A stretch of DNA of 64,000 bases from assembly GCA_018646675.1 (NCBI GenBank), contig JABGUH010000042.1, forward strand, positions 80,872-144,871, given 5' to 3'. A program made the position numbers and the translations under genes. How positions within the stretch are numbered: the first letter of the stretch is position 1; each line of letters opens with the position of its first letter. The notes beneath the pieces were generated by a model. It had not been told where the DNA came from. It did not search any database and saw only the letters and a list, made by a program, of their open reading frames with translations. This stretch comes from Bdellovibrionales bacterium (lineage in GTDB: Bacteria > Bdellovibrionota > Bacteriovoracia > Bacteriovoracales > Bacteriovoracaceae). This document shows positions 51,702 through 60,056 of the stretch, one piece after another.

Positions 51702-52562
51702 CTACAGAGAGTTAAGATAACTCTTTACTACAGCAGGAAACTCTCCGGGCCCAACCTCTCCACGCCGTCCATGACCAGGAAAGATATGAGTAACATCTGT
51801 TAGCGAAATCATCTTGGCAATTGAGCGCTTCTGCTCCTCCCAGTTGTACCAACAGTAATCTTTAAATGCCAAAAATCGCTGCTCTGATGGAGACCATGCA
51901 AAGTGATCACCGGTAAAAAGATAGCACTCCCTCCATAATAACAGCATATGACCTTTAGTATGTCCGGGGACAACAATTATGCGAGCACTATCTCCAATGG
52001 TATGATCCTGTTCACCGACAATTACAATCTCTGCATCCGGAACGGCATCAGAATCATCTTGATGGATTATAATCTTGGCGCCAAAATGCTTAGCATAGCG
52101 CTGACAGTCCGCAACATCATCGCGATGGGATAGGTAGATATATTTAATCCCTCCCAAATTTTCAATTTTTTTAACCAGATGACGATTAAACGACGGAGAA
52201 TCAACCATCCAATTTCCATCTGTGCCAGTTAAAAAATATGAATCCGCTCCAAAAGATGAGCGATCATTAAAACCATTAATATAGATACCATCAGATAGTT
52301 TAAACGGTAGGGTATCACGGGCGGTAGCAATGGATCTTCTGCTCTGATCACCAATTGCCTTTACTGGACAGGAGAGCAGTGCTCGCTGAAACTGCAGCCA
52401 CTCGTCCTCACTCTTGATATCTTTTTTAATATAAGAGTTCTGGCCACTATTTCCAAATATCTCTGGTGCAAATTTACGACAAACATCACAATTTATACAG
52501 CTGGAGTCCACAAACTGTTCGCCAGCGATATTCTCAACCACCTTTTTATCTATTTTTGCCAA
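51702..52562 (-). CDS. ferredoxin-MBL-fold hydrolase fusion
   Basis: 286 residues. The N-terminal 75 carry a ferredoxin-like set of cysteines (Cys22, 25, 28 and a later SCPVKAIG). The rest is a metallo-beta-lactamase fold with SHRDDVAD as the first metal motif (in place of HxHxDH), VPGHTKGHMLLL and LFTGDHFAW, then a last FPGHGR. Ferredoxin-MBL fusions of this kind exist in cyanobacteria and plants; the reaction is not settled. The TTG start has CAGGAG about 9 nt upstream. It lies 27 bp after the nuclease-like gene on this strand. Confidence 0.85.
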   Translation of the reverse strand: MAKIDKKVVENIAGEQFVDSSCINCDVCRKFAPEIFGNSGQNSYIKKDIKSEDEWLQFQRALLSCPVKAIGDQSRRSIATARDTLPFKLSDGIYINGFNDRSSFGADSYFLTGTDGNWMVDSPSFNRHLVKKIENLGGIKYIYLSHRDDVADCQRYAKHFGAKIIIHQDDSDAVPDAEIVIVGEQDHTIGDSARIIVVPGHTKGHMLLLWRECYLFTGDHFAWSPSEQRFLAFKDYCWYNWEEQKRSIAKMISLTDVTHIFPGHGRRGEVGPGEFPAVVKSYLNSL

Positions 52563-52589
52563 AAGATAACTCCTGCCAATAACTAATGA

Positions 52590-53411
52590 CTACTCAAACT
52601 TCTCTGCTAGCTTGATTGCTAGTACTGGATTGGCAAATTGAAGCAGTAATCCCCCATTGACCACTTTATCGAAGTGCTTGCTGGATTTGCTAAAAAAATA
52701 ACTCTCAATATCACCATCCTTTAGAAAAATAGTGTGTCCCTTGCAGGCGAATTTACGTAAAATAAAATCACAATCAAGATAGCAGATCTCACGAATCATA
52801 AAGTTATTCGCCAAGTAGATGATAACGGCATGCTTACTCAACTCAACCATTGACTTTCTAATCTTTACACCTTTGGGTGATGGGAGATCTCCCCACTGAA
52901 CTCGTACCTCAACTCGGTTCTCTCCGACAAAAAAATCAAATCCTCGCTGGGATGTAGATTTTTGCTGTTGTAAACCAAAGATAAATTTTGCATACCACTC
53001 GCCTAGTTGCACCGGTAGATTTTTATTATTATAAAGAATTTGCTCCTGGCGGAGGTTTCGGTAACAGCGATCTACCTCTTCGATGGTAGCAAGTACTGAT
53101 TTGGTGTCTGGTAGATGAAGAATAGAGATTAGACGCGCTTGCTTGCGCAGCAACTTCCTTGAAAATTGTTTTTCAAACCAGGGAGCAAAGGTCTCTATCT
53201 CAAAAAGTTCAAAAGAATCATGAATGAAACCAAGTTTCACCAGAGAGTGAGCATCACTCACCCCCTTCACTTTCTTCACAAGGTATTTCAAAGGAGCAAA
53301 TTCACCACTTACTCGCCCCATAACAAAAAGTTCATCTTGATGGTAATTCGAACTTCCGTGACTCTCCTTTGAAAACTTGCCTATCTCCCGATTAAGCAGT
53401 TCTAAATCCAT
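52590..53411 (-). CDS. hypothetical protein with nuclease-like motif
   Basis: 273 residues, no signal peptide. Around residues 150-185, LGEWYAKFIFG is followed by RGFDFFVGENRVEVRVQWGD, reminiscent of the E...GxD...ExK core of PD-(D/E)XK enzymes with Arg in place of the Lys. The flanks have basic helices (FSRKLLRKQARLISIL). It precedes the ferredoxin-MBL gene by 27 bp. The nuclease idea is only a pattern match and the fold is not confirmed. Confidence 0.6.
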   Translation of the reverse strand: MDLELLNREIGKFSKESHGSSNYHQDELFVMGRVSGEFAPLKYLVKKVKGVSDAHSLVKLGFIHDSFELFEIETFAPWFEKQFSRKLLRKQARLISILHLPDTKSVLATIEEVDRCYRNLRQEQILYNNKNLPVQLGEWYAKFIFGLQQQKSTSQRGFDFFVGENRVEVRVQWGDLPSPKGVKIRKSMVELSKHAVIIYLANNFMIREICYLDCDFILRKFACKGHTIFLKDGDIESYFFSKSSKHFDKVVNGGLLLQFANPVLAIKLAEKFE

Positions 53412-53510
53412 TAAAGCCCAACTAAATACGTTTAATATTAACTATCTACTTTCATCTTAGAGGATCTTACCCGTAAATAGCAATGATTATATTGAGTGAG
53501 CTTTGTGCCG

Positions 53511-55247
53511 TCAGATCTTCAGGCTGCTATAACTATCCTTAAACTTAAGAATCGACTCTGCTAAGCCTAGATTAGCAGTTAAATAGTTATGGCAGAAAAT
53601 TTCAAAGTCGACTATTTTACTCTGGTAAAACTCTTGCTGCTCACCACTGGCACCAGCATCGAGCTGAATACTTGCCACCTGGGCACTCTCCATTAAACGC
53701 CAAGCCATCACTAGATGACCGCAAAAGGTCAGAAAGTCAGTGGAACCACCAAGAATCGCATCAATCTCCTTTCCTTTGGCCCACTCGCCAAACTGACGAA
53801 CAATATCAGCTCCTTGCTGCATTACCGTGGCAATTAGAGCACACTCTTTCTGCCAACGATCCCCACTCTCTTTTTTGACTGTCTGCTGAATTTTTAATGC
53901 CACACCACCAAATGCCTTGCCACCATCTTTTAAAATCTTGCGCATAACAAAATCGATCGCCTGAATACCATTTGTCCCTTCGTAGATTGATGCGATCTTT
54001 AGATCACGAGCATACTGTTCAACCCCATACTCACTACAAAAGCCATAGCCACCGTGTAACTGAATAGCATCAACTGCTACTTGGAATCCATAGTCTGTAA
54101 GATATGCTTTACAGACAGGTGTCAAAAGAGCGATCTCACCCTCAAGCTCCGGACTCTTTTTGACACGATCAAACAGGTCACCAGTATAAAGCGAAAGGGC
54201 GCGCATCCCTCTAGTCATTGCCCGCATTTTTAAAACGCTCTTTCTAACATCGGGATGATTAATAATCTCTGTGCCAAATTGAACCCGCTCATTGACATAC
54301 TGCTTGGTTAGTTGGAATGCCATCTGAGCCTGGGACTCACCTTGAATCCCACATAGCAAACGAGCCTCGTTCATCATAATGAACATATTCTGCATCCCTT
54401 CCAGCTCATTTCCAATCAACTCTCCAATACAGTTATCATTGTCACCAAAGGTTAGCTCACAAGTTGCTGAGCCATGAATACCCATTTTCTCTTCAATTTT
54501 TGTACAGAGCACATCATTACTGCCACCTAACTCTCCACTCTGGTCAACCTCAAATTTCGGAACAATAAAAAGTGATAATCCTTTCGCACCAGCTGGTGCT
54601 CCGGGTGTTCTGGCCAAAACCAGATGGATGATATTCTCATAAAGATCATTATCACCGGAAGAGATAAATATTTTTACCCCCTTCATTTTATATCTACCAT
54701 CATCCAACTTGGTCGCGGTAGTGGTCAGGGCCCCGACATCACTTCCGGCACCTGCCTCAGTCAAACACATTGTTCCCCCCCAACGTCCAGTGATCATTGG
54801 GTTAGTATAGAGACTTTTCTGAGTATCACTACCGATGGCTCGAATGACATTCAACGCTCCCCGAGTAAGCCCGAAGTAGAGCCCTAGAGATACATTGGCA
54901 CCATTACAGAGAGATTCCGCTAGAAAATTAACTGAGTGAGGAACTGGTATTCCCTCAATCTCCTCTGGATAGCCCAGCCCCATCCAACCATTTTCATGAT
55001 AGCTTTTAGCTGCACTTTTAAAAATTTCCGGAACAATAACCTTCCCATCGACTAACTTTACTCCCTCTTTATCTCCTGCCTCTCGCGTAGGATATATCTC
55101 CTGCCCAATAAACTTATCTAACTGAGCAATAATTTCTTTAATATCATCCGCCCCCAAATCAGAGGACTCTGCCGCTGTTTGGTCAACTTTTAGTAGTTCG
55201 AATAAGTTAAAATAAATATCTTCTAAATCTGTCTGGTAAATCGCCAT
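53511..55247 (-). CDS. acyl-CoA dehydrogenase
   Basis: 578 residues, FAD enzyme of beta-oxidation or branched-chain catabolism. MCLTEAGAGSDVGALTTTA near residue 157 and IYEGTNGIQAIDFV near residue 420, with the presumed catalytic Glu, are the family landmarks; QLHGGYGFCSEYGVEQYARD lies before the latter. The length and N-terminal extension fit the longer AidB/AcdA-like group that takes long-chain acyl-CoA. CAGGAGG precedes the ATG. It appears monocistronic; no electron-transfer flavoprotein genes adjoin, though a CCG Fe-S oxidoreductase lies about 25 kb upstream. Confidence 0.93.
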   Translation of the reverse strand: MAIYQTDLEDIYFNLFELLKVDQTAAESSDLGADDIKEIIAQLDKFIGQEIYPTREAGDKEGVKLVDGKVIVPEIFKSAAKSYHENGWMGLGYPEEIEGIPVPHSVNFLAESLCNGANVSLGLYFGLTRGALNVIRAIGSDTQKSLYTNPMITGRWGGTMCLTEAGAGSDVGALTTTATKLDDGRYKMKGVKIFISSGDNDLYENIIHLVLARTPGAPAGAKGLSLFIVPKFEVDQSGELGGSNDVLCTKIEEKMGIHGSATCELTFGDNDNCIGELIGNELEGMQNMFIMMNEARLLCGIQGESQAQMAFQLTKQYVNERVQFGTEIINHPDVRKSVLKMRAMTRGMRALSLYTGDLFDRVKKSPELEGEIALLTPVCKAYLTDYGFQVAVDAIQLHGGYGFCSEYGVEQYARDLKIASIYEGTNGIQAIDFVMRKILKDGGKAFGGVALKIQQTVKKESGDRWQKECALIATVMQQGADIVRQFGEWAKGKEIDAILGGSTDFLTFCGHLVMAWRLMESAQVASIQLDAGASGEQQEFYQSKIVDFEIFCHNYLTANLGLAESILKFKDSYSSLKI

Positions 55248-55393
55248 TAAATTCCTCCTGGAAGGTAGTCATCTATAGAGCTAAACAGTAAATTTTTGTA
55301 TCTCTTGCTTCTTATGAATTATAAATTAAATCGTCCACCAAGGTTAACATAATGAGTTCAACTTAGCATCAAAACTCTTTTTGCTAAAGAAGC

Positions 55394-57166
55394 TTAGCCA
55401 CCAATAGACAGGCCTTCGCCTCGGGGATCTGAGACTCCATGAAGCATCTCATCTTCACGGGTAATTGCATTAACTCTACATCCTAAATTTTTATGCTTAA
55501 CGGTATGTCCTCTTTGCTTTAAAGCTTGCTCGACAAGTGGTGGCAAGTATGGTGCTCCAACTCGAAGATAGTCCGGCTTCCACTGATGGTGGTAGCGCAC
55601 CAACGCCACCGAATCGTATAGTGGTAACTTAAACTCCAGATAGTTAAGAATTGTCTGAAAGACACAGTTAATAATTCTCGTACCTGATGGTGTTCCTAGT
55701 GCCATAATCACCTTATCATTTTTGTCTGTTACAATTGTTGGCGACATACTACTAAGCGGACGTTTTCCTGGCTCAACTAAATTATTCTCCCCCCCAATCG
55801 CACCAAACATATTGCTCTCTCCAAGCTTGGCCGCAAAATCATCCATCTCATTGTTAAGCAGAATTCCGGTTCCTGGCACCACTACTCCTGACCCCATGTA
55901 TCCGTTGACGGTTTGGGTGGAGGTCACAACGTAACCCTTTTTGTCCATCACCGTCAGGTGGGTGGTCTCATCTGATTCATATCGCAGAGGATTACCATAA
56001 TCCACCTCGGCTGATGAACGATGAACTTTACGGCCAAGATAGCGTAATCTATCGATCGCATACTGCTTGGAGATCAATCCTTTTACCGGAACCCTTTGAA
56101 AATCACTATCTCCAAGATATTTTGCCCGGTCAGCATAAGCCATCTGCATAATAGATGATACTAAGTGGATAGTGTTAGCAGAGAGAGGAGTATCCAACTG
56201 TAACCGCTCTGTCATATTGAGCATCTGAATAATATGGACTCCACCAGAGCTGGGAGGGGACATGGAGTATATTTTATATCCCTTATAAGTTCCTTTGACC
56301 GGCTGGCGATACTTGACTTGATACTGACTCAAGTCCTTTTGGGTTATTAGTCCACCACTCTTTGTCTGATGGGCCACTATCATGTTGCCAATTACCCCCT
56401 GATAAAAAGCGGATTTTCCCTCTACCGATATACGCTCTAGGGTTTTGGCCAAATCCCTTTGGACTAAAGTATCCCCTGCTGTTAAGGGGGTGTTATCTGG
56501 ATGTAAGAAGATTATTTTAGAGCCAATATACTTTTTCAAAACATCTTGGCGTTTAGCAATTGCCTTGGCTAGATGAGGATAGACAACAAACCCCTCACGG
56601 GCCAACTTGATCGCAGGTGCCATCACTTTTTTTATCGGCAATTTCCCCCAACGCTGGTGAATCTCTAACAGTCCAGCAACTAGCCCCGGCACTCCTGCGG
56701 CCAGAGGGCCATCTATTGATTTGCGTTTTAACACCTTACCACTCTTGTCCTGGTACATCTTTTGGAATGAAGCTAATGGTGCACTCTCGCGAAAATCTAC
56801 CGCTACCGGTTGTTTCATTTGAGGACCATGGATTAGCATGAATCCACCACCTCCCAATCCAGTTGATTGTGGACGTTCCACCGAGATGACAAAGGAGATG
56901 GCAACCGCTGCATCAATTGCATTGCCGCCCATTTTAAACATTTTCTCACCCGCTAAAGAGGCATGCTTTCCCTGGGAGGTAATCATATAATTTTTGGTGA
57001 CTGCTTCATGATCACTACGTGTATGCCCAGGTAGCAACTTAACTAGTGGCAACAGCCGTTGATTCTCTCCATTACCCATCTGACCATCAAAGCGATTAGG
57101 GTGTGAGCATGAATAGAAACATAACGAAATCAACAACAGTAAAATAGAATAGCTTCCAATCCTCAT
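55394..57166 (-). CDS. ggt: gamma-glutamyltransferase (lipoprotein)
   Basis: About 590 residues, an N-terminal nucleophile hydrolase that cleaves or transfers the gamma-glutamyl group of glutathione. The self-cleavage/nucleophile Thr402 is in DETTHLTV, with GSGVVVPGTGILLNNEMDDF and KRPLSSMSPTIV as in active enzymes. The signal peptide ends in the lipobox-like CFYSC, so it is probably lipid-anchored, while most GGTs are soluble periplasmic. I chose the ATG at 57166 with AAGAGG 8 nt before it over the GTG at 57175, which lies inside that Shine-Dalgarno. Confidence 0.95.
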   Translation of the reverse strand: MRIGSYSILLLLISLCFYSCSHPNRFDGQMGNGENQRLLPLVKLLPGHTRSDHEAVTKNYMITSQGKHASLAGEKMFKMGGNAIDAAVAISFVISVERPQSTGLGGGGFMLIHGPQMKQPVAVDFRESAPLASFQKMYQDKSGKVLKRKSIDGPLAAGVPGLVAGLLEIHQRWGKLPIKKVMAPAIKLAREGFVVYPHLAKAIAKRQDVLKKYIGSKIIFLHPDNTPLTAGDTLVQRDLAKTLERISVEGKSAFYQGVIGNMIVAHQTKSGGLITQKDLSQYQVKYRQPVKGTYKGYKIYSMSPPSSGGVHIIQMLNMTERLQLDTPLSANTIHLVSSIMQMAYADRAKYLGDSDFQRVPVKGLISKQYAIDRLRYLGRKVHRSSAEVDYGNPLRYESDETTHLTVMDKKGYVVTSTQTVNGYMGSGVVVPGTGILLNNEMDDFAAKLGESNMFGAIGGENNLVEPGKRPLSSMSPTIVTDKNDKVIMALGTPSGTRIINCVFQTILNYLEFKLPLYDSVALVRYHHQWKPDYLRVGAPYLPPLVEQALKQRGHTVKHKNLGCRVNAITREDEMLHGVSDPRGEGLSIGG

Positions 57167-57337
57167 CTCTTGCACCTCTTGATCTTATTAATCCCAATAA
57201 TCAAAATATCACTTTGTCTGTCACATAGTTTACATTAAGTGCATGTTAATTTGACCGTAAATTTAGGTAAACATCTCAATATAAAATAGTAACTATCTAC
57301 TTTATGTACTTTACACCCTAAGAAGAAATTGTGTAGC

Positions 57338-57369
57338 AGGTAGGCACTTTACGCCTTGATGGCAAACCT
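57338..57369 (+). promoter_or_regulatory. possible structured leader of the Cys-rich protein gene
   Basis: In the 5' untranslated region, AGGT (57338-57341) with ACCT (57366-57369) encloses AGGC (57342-57345) with GCCT (57353-57356). The stems are only 4 bp, so the structure is weak. No known riboswitch class is recognised. Confidence 0.2.
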
Positions 57370-57392
57370 AATTTTAGTTAAAGGAGATAAAA

Positions 57393-57893
57393 ATGAGGAC
57401 AATTAACTTGGCACTACTCTGCAGTTTACTGTTAACGACAAAACTACTGGCAGCAGAGGTACCGAACTGTTGGAATAACCCCGCAGTTGTTGAGGGTAAC
57501 TATCTAATCACCATTGACGCCGCGCAGGCGACCAAGGGGGAGCTACTTGAAACCCTAAATGCACTCAGCGGTAACCATATTTCTCCAACGGGATACCCCA
57601 TTATTTTTGAAGACTTTATGATAGTTACGGTTCGAGCAGTCGACTATGGTGTTGGTAATTATCAACTAGATAAGAGGGAGCTACAGGAGGCCGTTGAGCG
57701 CGAACTACTGCCAATTGCCGGCCAGGATTATATTTCGATTAGCTGTAACCAGATTATTCACCTGCCGTTCAAAGCAGACAAAGCACTACCTCAGTGTGTC
57801 GATGACGGGTCAAGCTGTACCCTCTATGGTACTGCTTGCTGCAATGCCACTAGCAGCTGTCAGGGATCATTTCCTAATACCACCTGCCAGTAA
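57393..57893 (+). CDS. small exported protein with cysteine-rich C-terminus
   Basis: 166 residues; signal peptide ends TKLLAA. The first half after it carries a strand-rich PNCWNNPAVVEGNYLITIDA segment. The last 32 residues hold six cysteines (CVDDGSSCTLYGTACCNATSSC, then TTC), like small knottin-type or toxin-like disulfide modules. AAAGGAG precedes the ATG. A clear bidirectional terminator follows. No family is recognised; the domain could bind a target surface. Confidence 0.72.
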   Translation: MRTINLALLCSLLLTTKLLAAEVPNCWNNPAVVEGNYLITIDAAQATKGELLETLNALSGNHISPTGYPIIFEDFMIVTVRAVDYGVGNYQLDKRELQEAVERELLPIAGQDYISISCNQIIHLPFKADKALPQCVDDGSSCTLYGTACCNATSSCQGSFPNTTCQ

Positions 57894-57912
57894 ATATAGA
57901 GCCTAAATAAAA

Positions 57913-57948
57913 AAAAACGGCGTTGATCTGATAATCAACGCCGTTTTT
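57913..57948. terminator. bidirectional rho-independent terminator
   Basis: A perfect stem of 15 bp (57913-57927 with 57934-57948) around the loop CTGATA, with A-runs on the left and T-runs on the right, so it works in both directions. It lies between the convergent Cys-rich protein gene and the lipoprotein gene. It is the strongest terminator in the window. Confidence 0.93.
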
Positions 57949-57975
57949 AAGGTAATCAAACTATCTTATAATTTA

Positions 57976-58566
57976 TTAATTTGAGTAGTAGCTTGCGCTG
58001 TACATTGACTCTCCCTCTACCTGCTTCATAATTGGGTTAGCAATTAATGGTGAGTTTAGATCAATGCGATAGATAACATTTTGTGCGCCCTCTTCAACTA
58101 GCACATCAAACATCGCTTTAGGGTAGTTACCAAGATGGTTGTAGTACTTCGCGCCGGCAACGATGCTCTTTAATTTATTATGAACACCGGTAATATCTGA
58201 CTGTCCATCATAGAGAAAAGCACTTTCACGACGTTGGATAGCATCCTGAGTACAATCCCAACCTGATGTATCTACGGTATACTGTAAAAAACCAAATATT
58301 TCATCTGTCTCAACCGACCCAGTAGCTTGACATAACTGGTAGTGAAAAATAGTGCTAGCACTCCACTGAGAATTACTACTTATAGTCACAAACTCATTAC
58401 CATCGACCTTCGCCTTCAAAGCATTCCAACTAGAGTCGTCACTAACTGGATTCTGCTGTCCTTGGGTAGAGCTATCTGTTACTGCGTTTTTGGCATCATC
58501 ACCACCACAAGCAACAAGCATTGTTGAAATTAATAAAAGTATTAAAATGTTGGAAACAGTTCTCAT
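57976..58566 (-). CDS. lipoprotein, unknown function
   Basis: 196 residues; signal peptide with lipobox LVACGG (Cys20). A short Ser/Gln-rich linker precedes a domain with four further Cys or aromatic clusters (HYQLCQATGS, DTSGWDCTQDA) and an Asn-rich C-terminal part. AAAGGAG precedes the ATG. In its leader, AACCCTT (58595-58601) pairs with AAGGGTT (58615-58621). No family is recognised. The terminator at its 3' end is shared with the convergent gene. Confidence 0.75.
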   Translation of the reverse strand: MRTVSNILILLLISTMLVACGGDDAKNAVTDSSTQGQQNPVSDDSSWNALKAKVDGNEFVTISSNSQWSASTIFHYQLCQATGSVETDEIFGFLQYTVDTSGWDCTQDAIQRRESAFLYDGQSDITGVHNKLKSIVAGAKYYNHLGNYPKAMFDVLVEEGAQNVIYRIDLNSPLIANPIMKQVEGESMYSASYYSN

Positions 58567-58779
58567 CTCAAATCTCCTTTTTAAAATCCAAAATAACCCT
58601 TGCTAACTGCCTTTAAGGGTTGTTCCAGTGTTCATTAACTAATCTTATCGATGTTTAGAAATGCAAGAGACAAGCCAACTTGGAAATTACTACAACCACT
58701 CAAGATCAGGAGATCTTCACCAAATGTATGACTAGGTAGGTGTAAAAAAAATAGACAGTAACAGTAGAGTAGCGACAAA

Positions 58780-59619
58780 CTAGGGGTTTAAAAAGGAGAT
58801 AACCTTCTGCATATCAATCCAGGCAGTTCGTTTCATATTAGGATTTATCAATAGATAATCAGGGTGAAAAATAGGAACAATTTTAAAGTGCCACTGATCA
58901 CTGCACTCTTTTAACTGAATATGCCCATTTAGAAACTTTCCATGAACATTAGTTAGACGCTCCTCTCTACCCAGTAGTGAGTTGGTGGCCGTCGCTCCAA
59001 GAGTAATTACAACCTTAGGGCGTAAGAGTAAAATCTCTCTTAGTAAATTCTGCTTACATAAGGAGAGCATCTCCCGTTGATCATGATCACCTTGCCCCAA
59101 ACATTTTGCGGCCAGGGTGATAACAAATTTATCTTTATCTAGTTTCATCGCTGTAATCATGCGATCTAACAACTCTCTGCTCTCTCCCTCAATTACTTGG
59201 TCACCTCTGACTGACTCCTGGCCCAACCTAGGAATATCACCGACAAAAAGTACATCAATCCCAATCTCGAACTGCTCCGTAAGCTCTGAAACAATCGTAC
59301 CGTTACAAGATGAAATGCCCTCTTGCATACAAACCTGACATTTTGCCAAGTTTGCTACATAAGATGACAAATTTTCGAATTTACGATCAATTTCCAGCTT
59401 CCAATCAAGCTGATCTCCCCGTTTCAGGCTAACGTTAGCTTTACGAGACTCTGTTGCAACCTGTTCAAATTCAACCGGAGATAGTTGAGCCAACTGCTCA
59501 AGATAGGGGTTAGTCACTCCCTGTAGTAGGTCTCCCTCAAAGGTTTTAGCAACAGGTAGCTCACCAGCACGATATGCCTGTTCTAACTTACGAATGTGGA
59601 CAAAAGGGTCATTGGCCAT
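58780..59619 (-). CDS. uracil-DNA glycosylase superfamily (family 4-like), divergent
   Basis: About 280 residues from the ATG at 59619. After a helical N-terminal 60 residues, CQVC and LAAKCLG with a later SLC give the Fe-S cysteine set of family-4 enzymes; VVITLGATATNSLLG and IFHPDYLL match the core. The motif A glycines and acidic residue are changed (VGDIPRLGQES in place of GEAPGxxED). Ordinary family-4 members are about 200 residues and remove uracil from DNA. Here the substrate may differ or activity be weak. The longer frame (to 59928) is rejected because it would overlap a real gene on the other strand. Confidence 0.75.
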   Translation of the reverse strand: MANDPFVHIRKLEQAYRAGELPVAKTFEGDLLQGVTNPYLEQLAQLSPVEFEQVATESRKANVSLKRGDQLDWKLEIDRKFENLSSYVANLAKCQVCMQEGISSCNGTIVSELTEQFEIGIDVLFVGDIPRLGQESVRGDQVIEGESRELLDRMITAMKLDKDKFVITLAAKCLGQGDHDQREMLSLCKQNLLREILLLRPKVVITLGATATNSLLGREERLTNVHGKFLNGHIQLKECSDQWHFKIVPIFHPDYLLINPNMKRTAWIDMQKVISFLNP

Positions 59620-59835
59620 CAGTAGCGTAAGATAGCGGCCAAACTTGACCCATGTCAAAATATATGAAGGAGGGTGGTATAAGTTAAAAAAAGTTACTTT
59701 TTGCCTCATGCCACTAAATATCGAACTGACAATCAAGATTTGTCCCAAATGATCGAAAAACAATATGATAGCTGTGCCAGGAAGGTCATTATCTAATATT
59801 ATCCCAGGAAGGCTCTTAAATTTGTGGAGTAACCA

Positions 59836-60048
59836 ATGGCAGCTGAAGTGAATGTAAAATTTGAAAAATTCGAAGAATATTATGGTGATATCCAGCAGGT
59901 AAAGAAGATTATGGACCAATGTGATCATTGTGGATCACCCTTGGTGCTCTCTCACCTATCTGATTACAACAACTTAATTGTTCAGGAGAGTGCTCGGTGT
60001 AGCGAGTGTGGTGGCGGAAATCGCAAGGTCGTTCATATACTTAACTAA
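59836..60048 (+). CDS. small zinc-ribbon protein
   Basis: 70 residues with Cys29/Cys32 (CDHC) and Cys55/Cys58 (CSEC), a standard zinc-ribbon spacing. The start ATG follows a GTGGAG-like sequence at a suitable distance. It lies 8 bp from the convergent uvrC. Such small ribbon proteins often bind RNA polymerase or nucleic acid, but no function is claimed. Confidence 0.7.
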   Translation: MAAEVNVKFEKFEEYYGDIQQVKKIMDQCDHCGSPLVLSHLSDYNNLIVQESARCSECGGGNRKVVHILN

Positions 60049-60056
60049 GTAAATTT

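Noticed and set aside
57300..57392. c-di-GMP riboswitch before the Cys-rich protein gene
   Set aside because: Short nested stems are present but the conserved core sequences are not.
59620..59928. Long N-terminal extension of the uracil-DNA glycosylase homologue
   Set aside because: It is hydrophobic, has no ribosome binding site and would overlap the zinc-ribbon gene on the other strand; the ATG at 59619 fits better.
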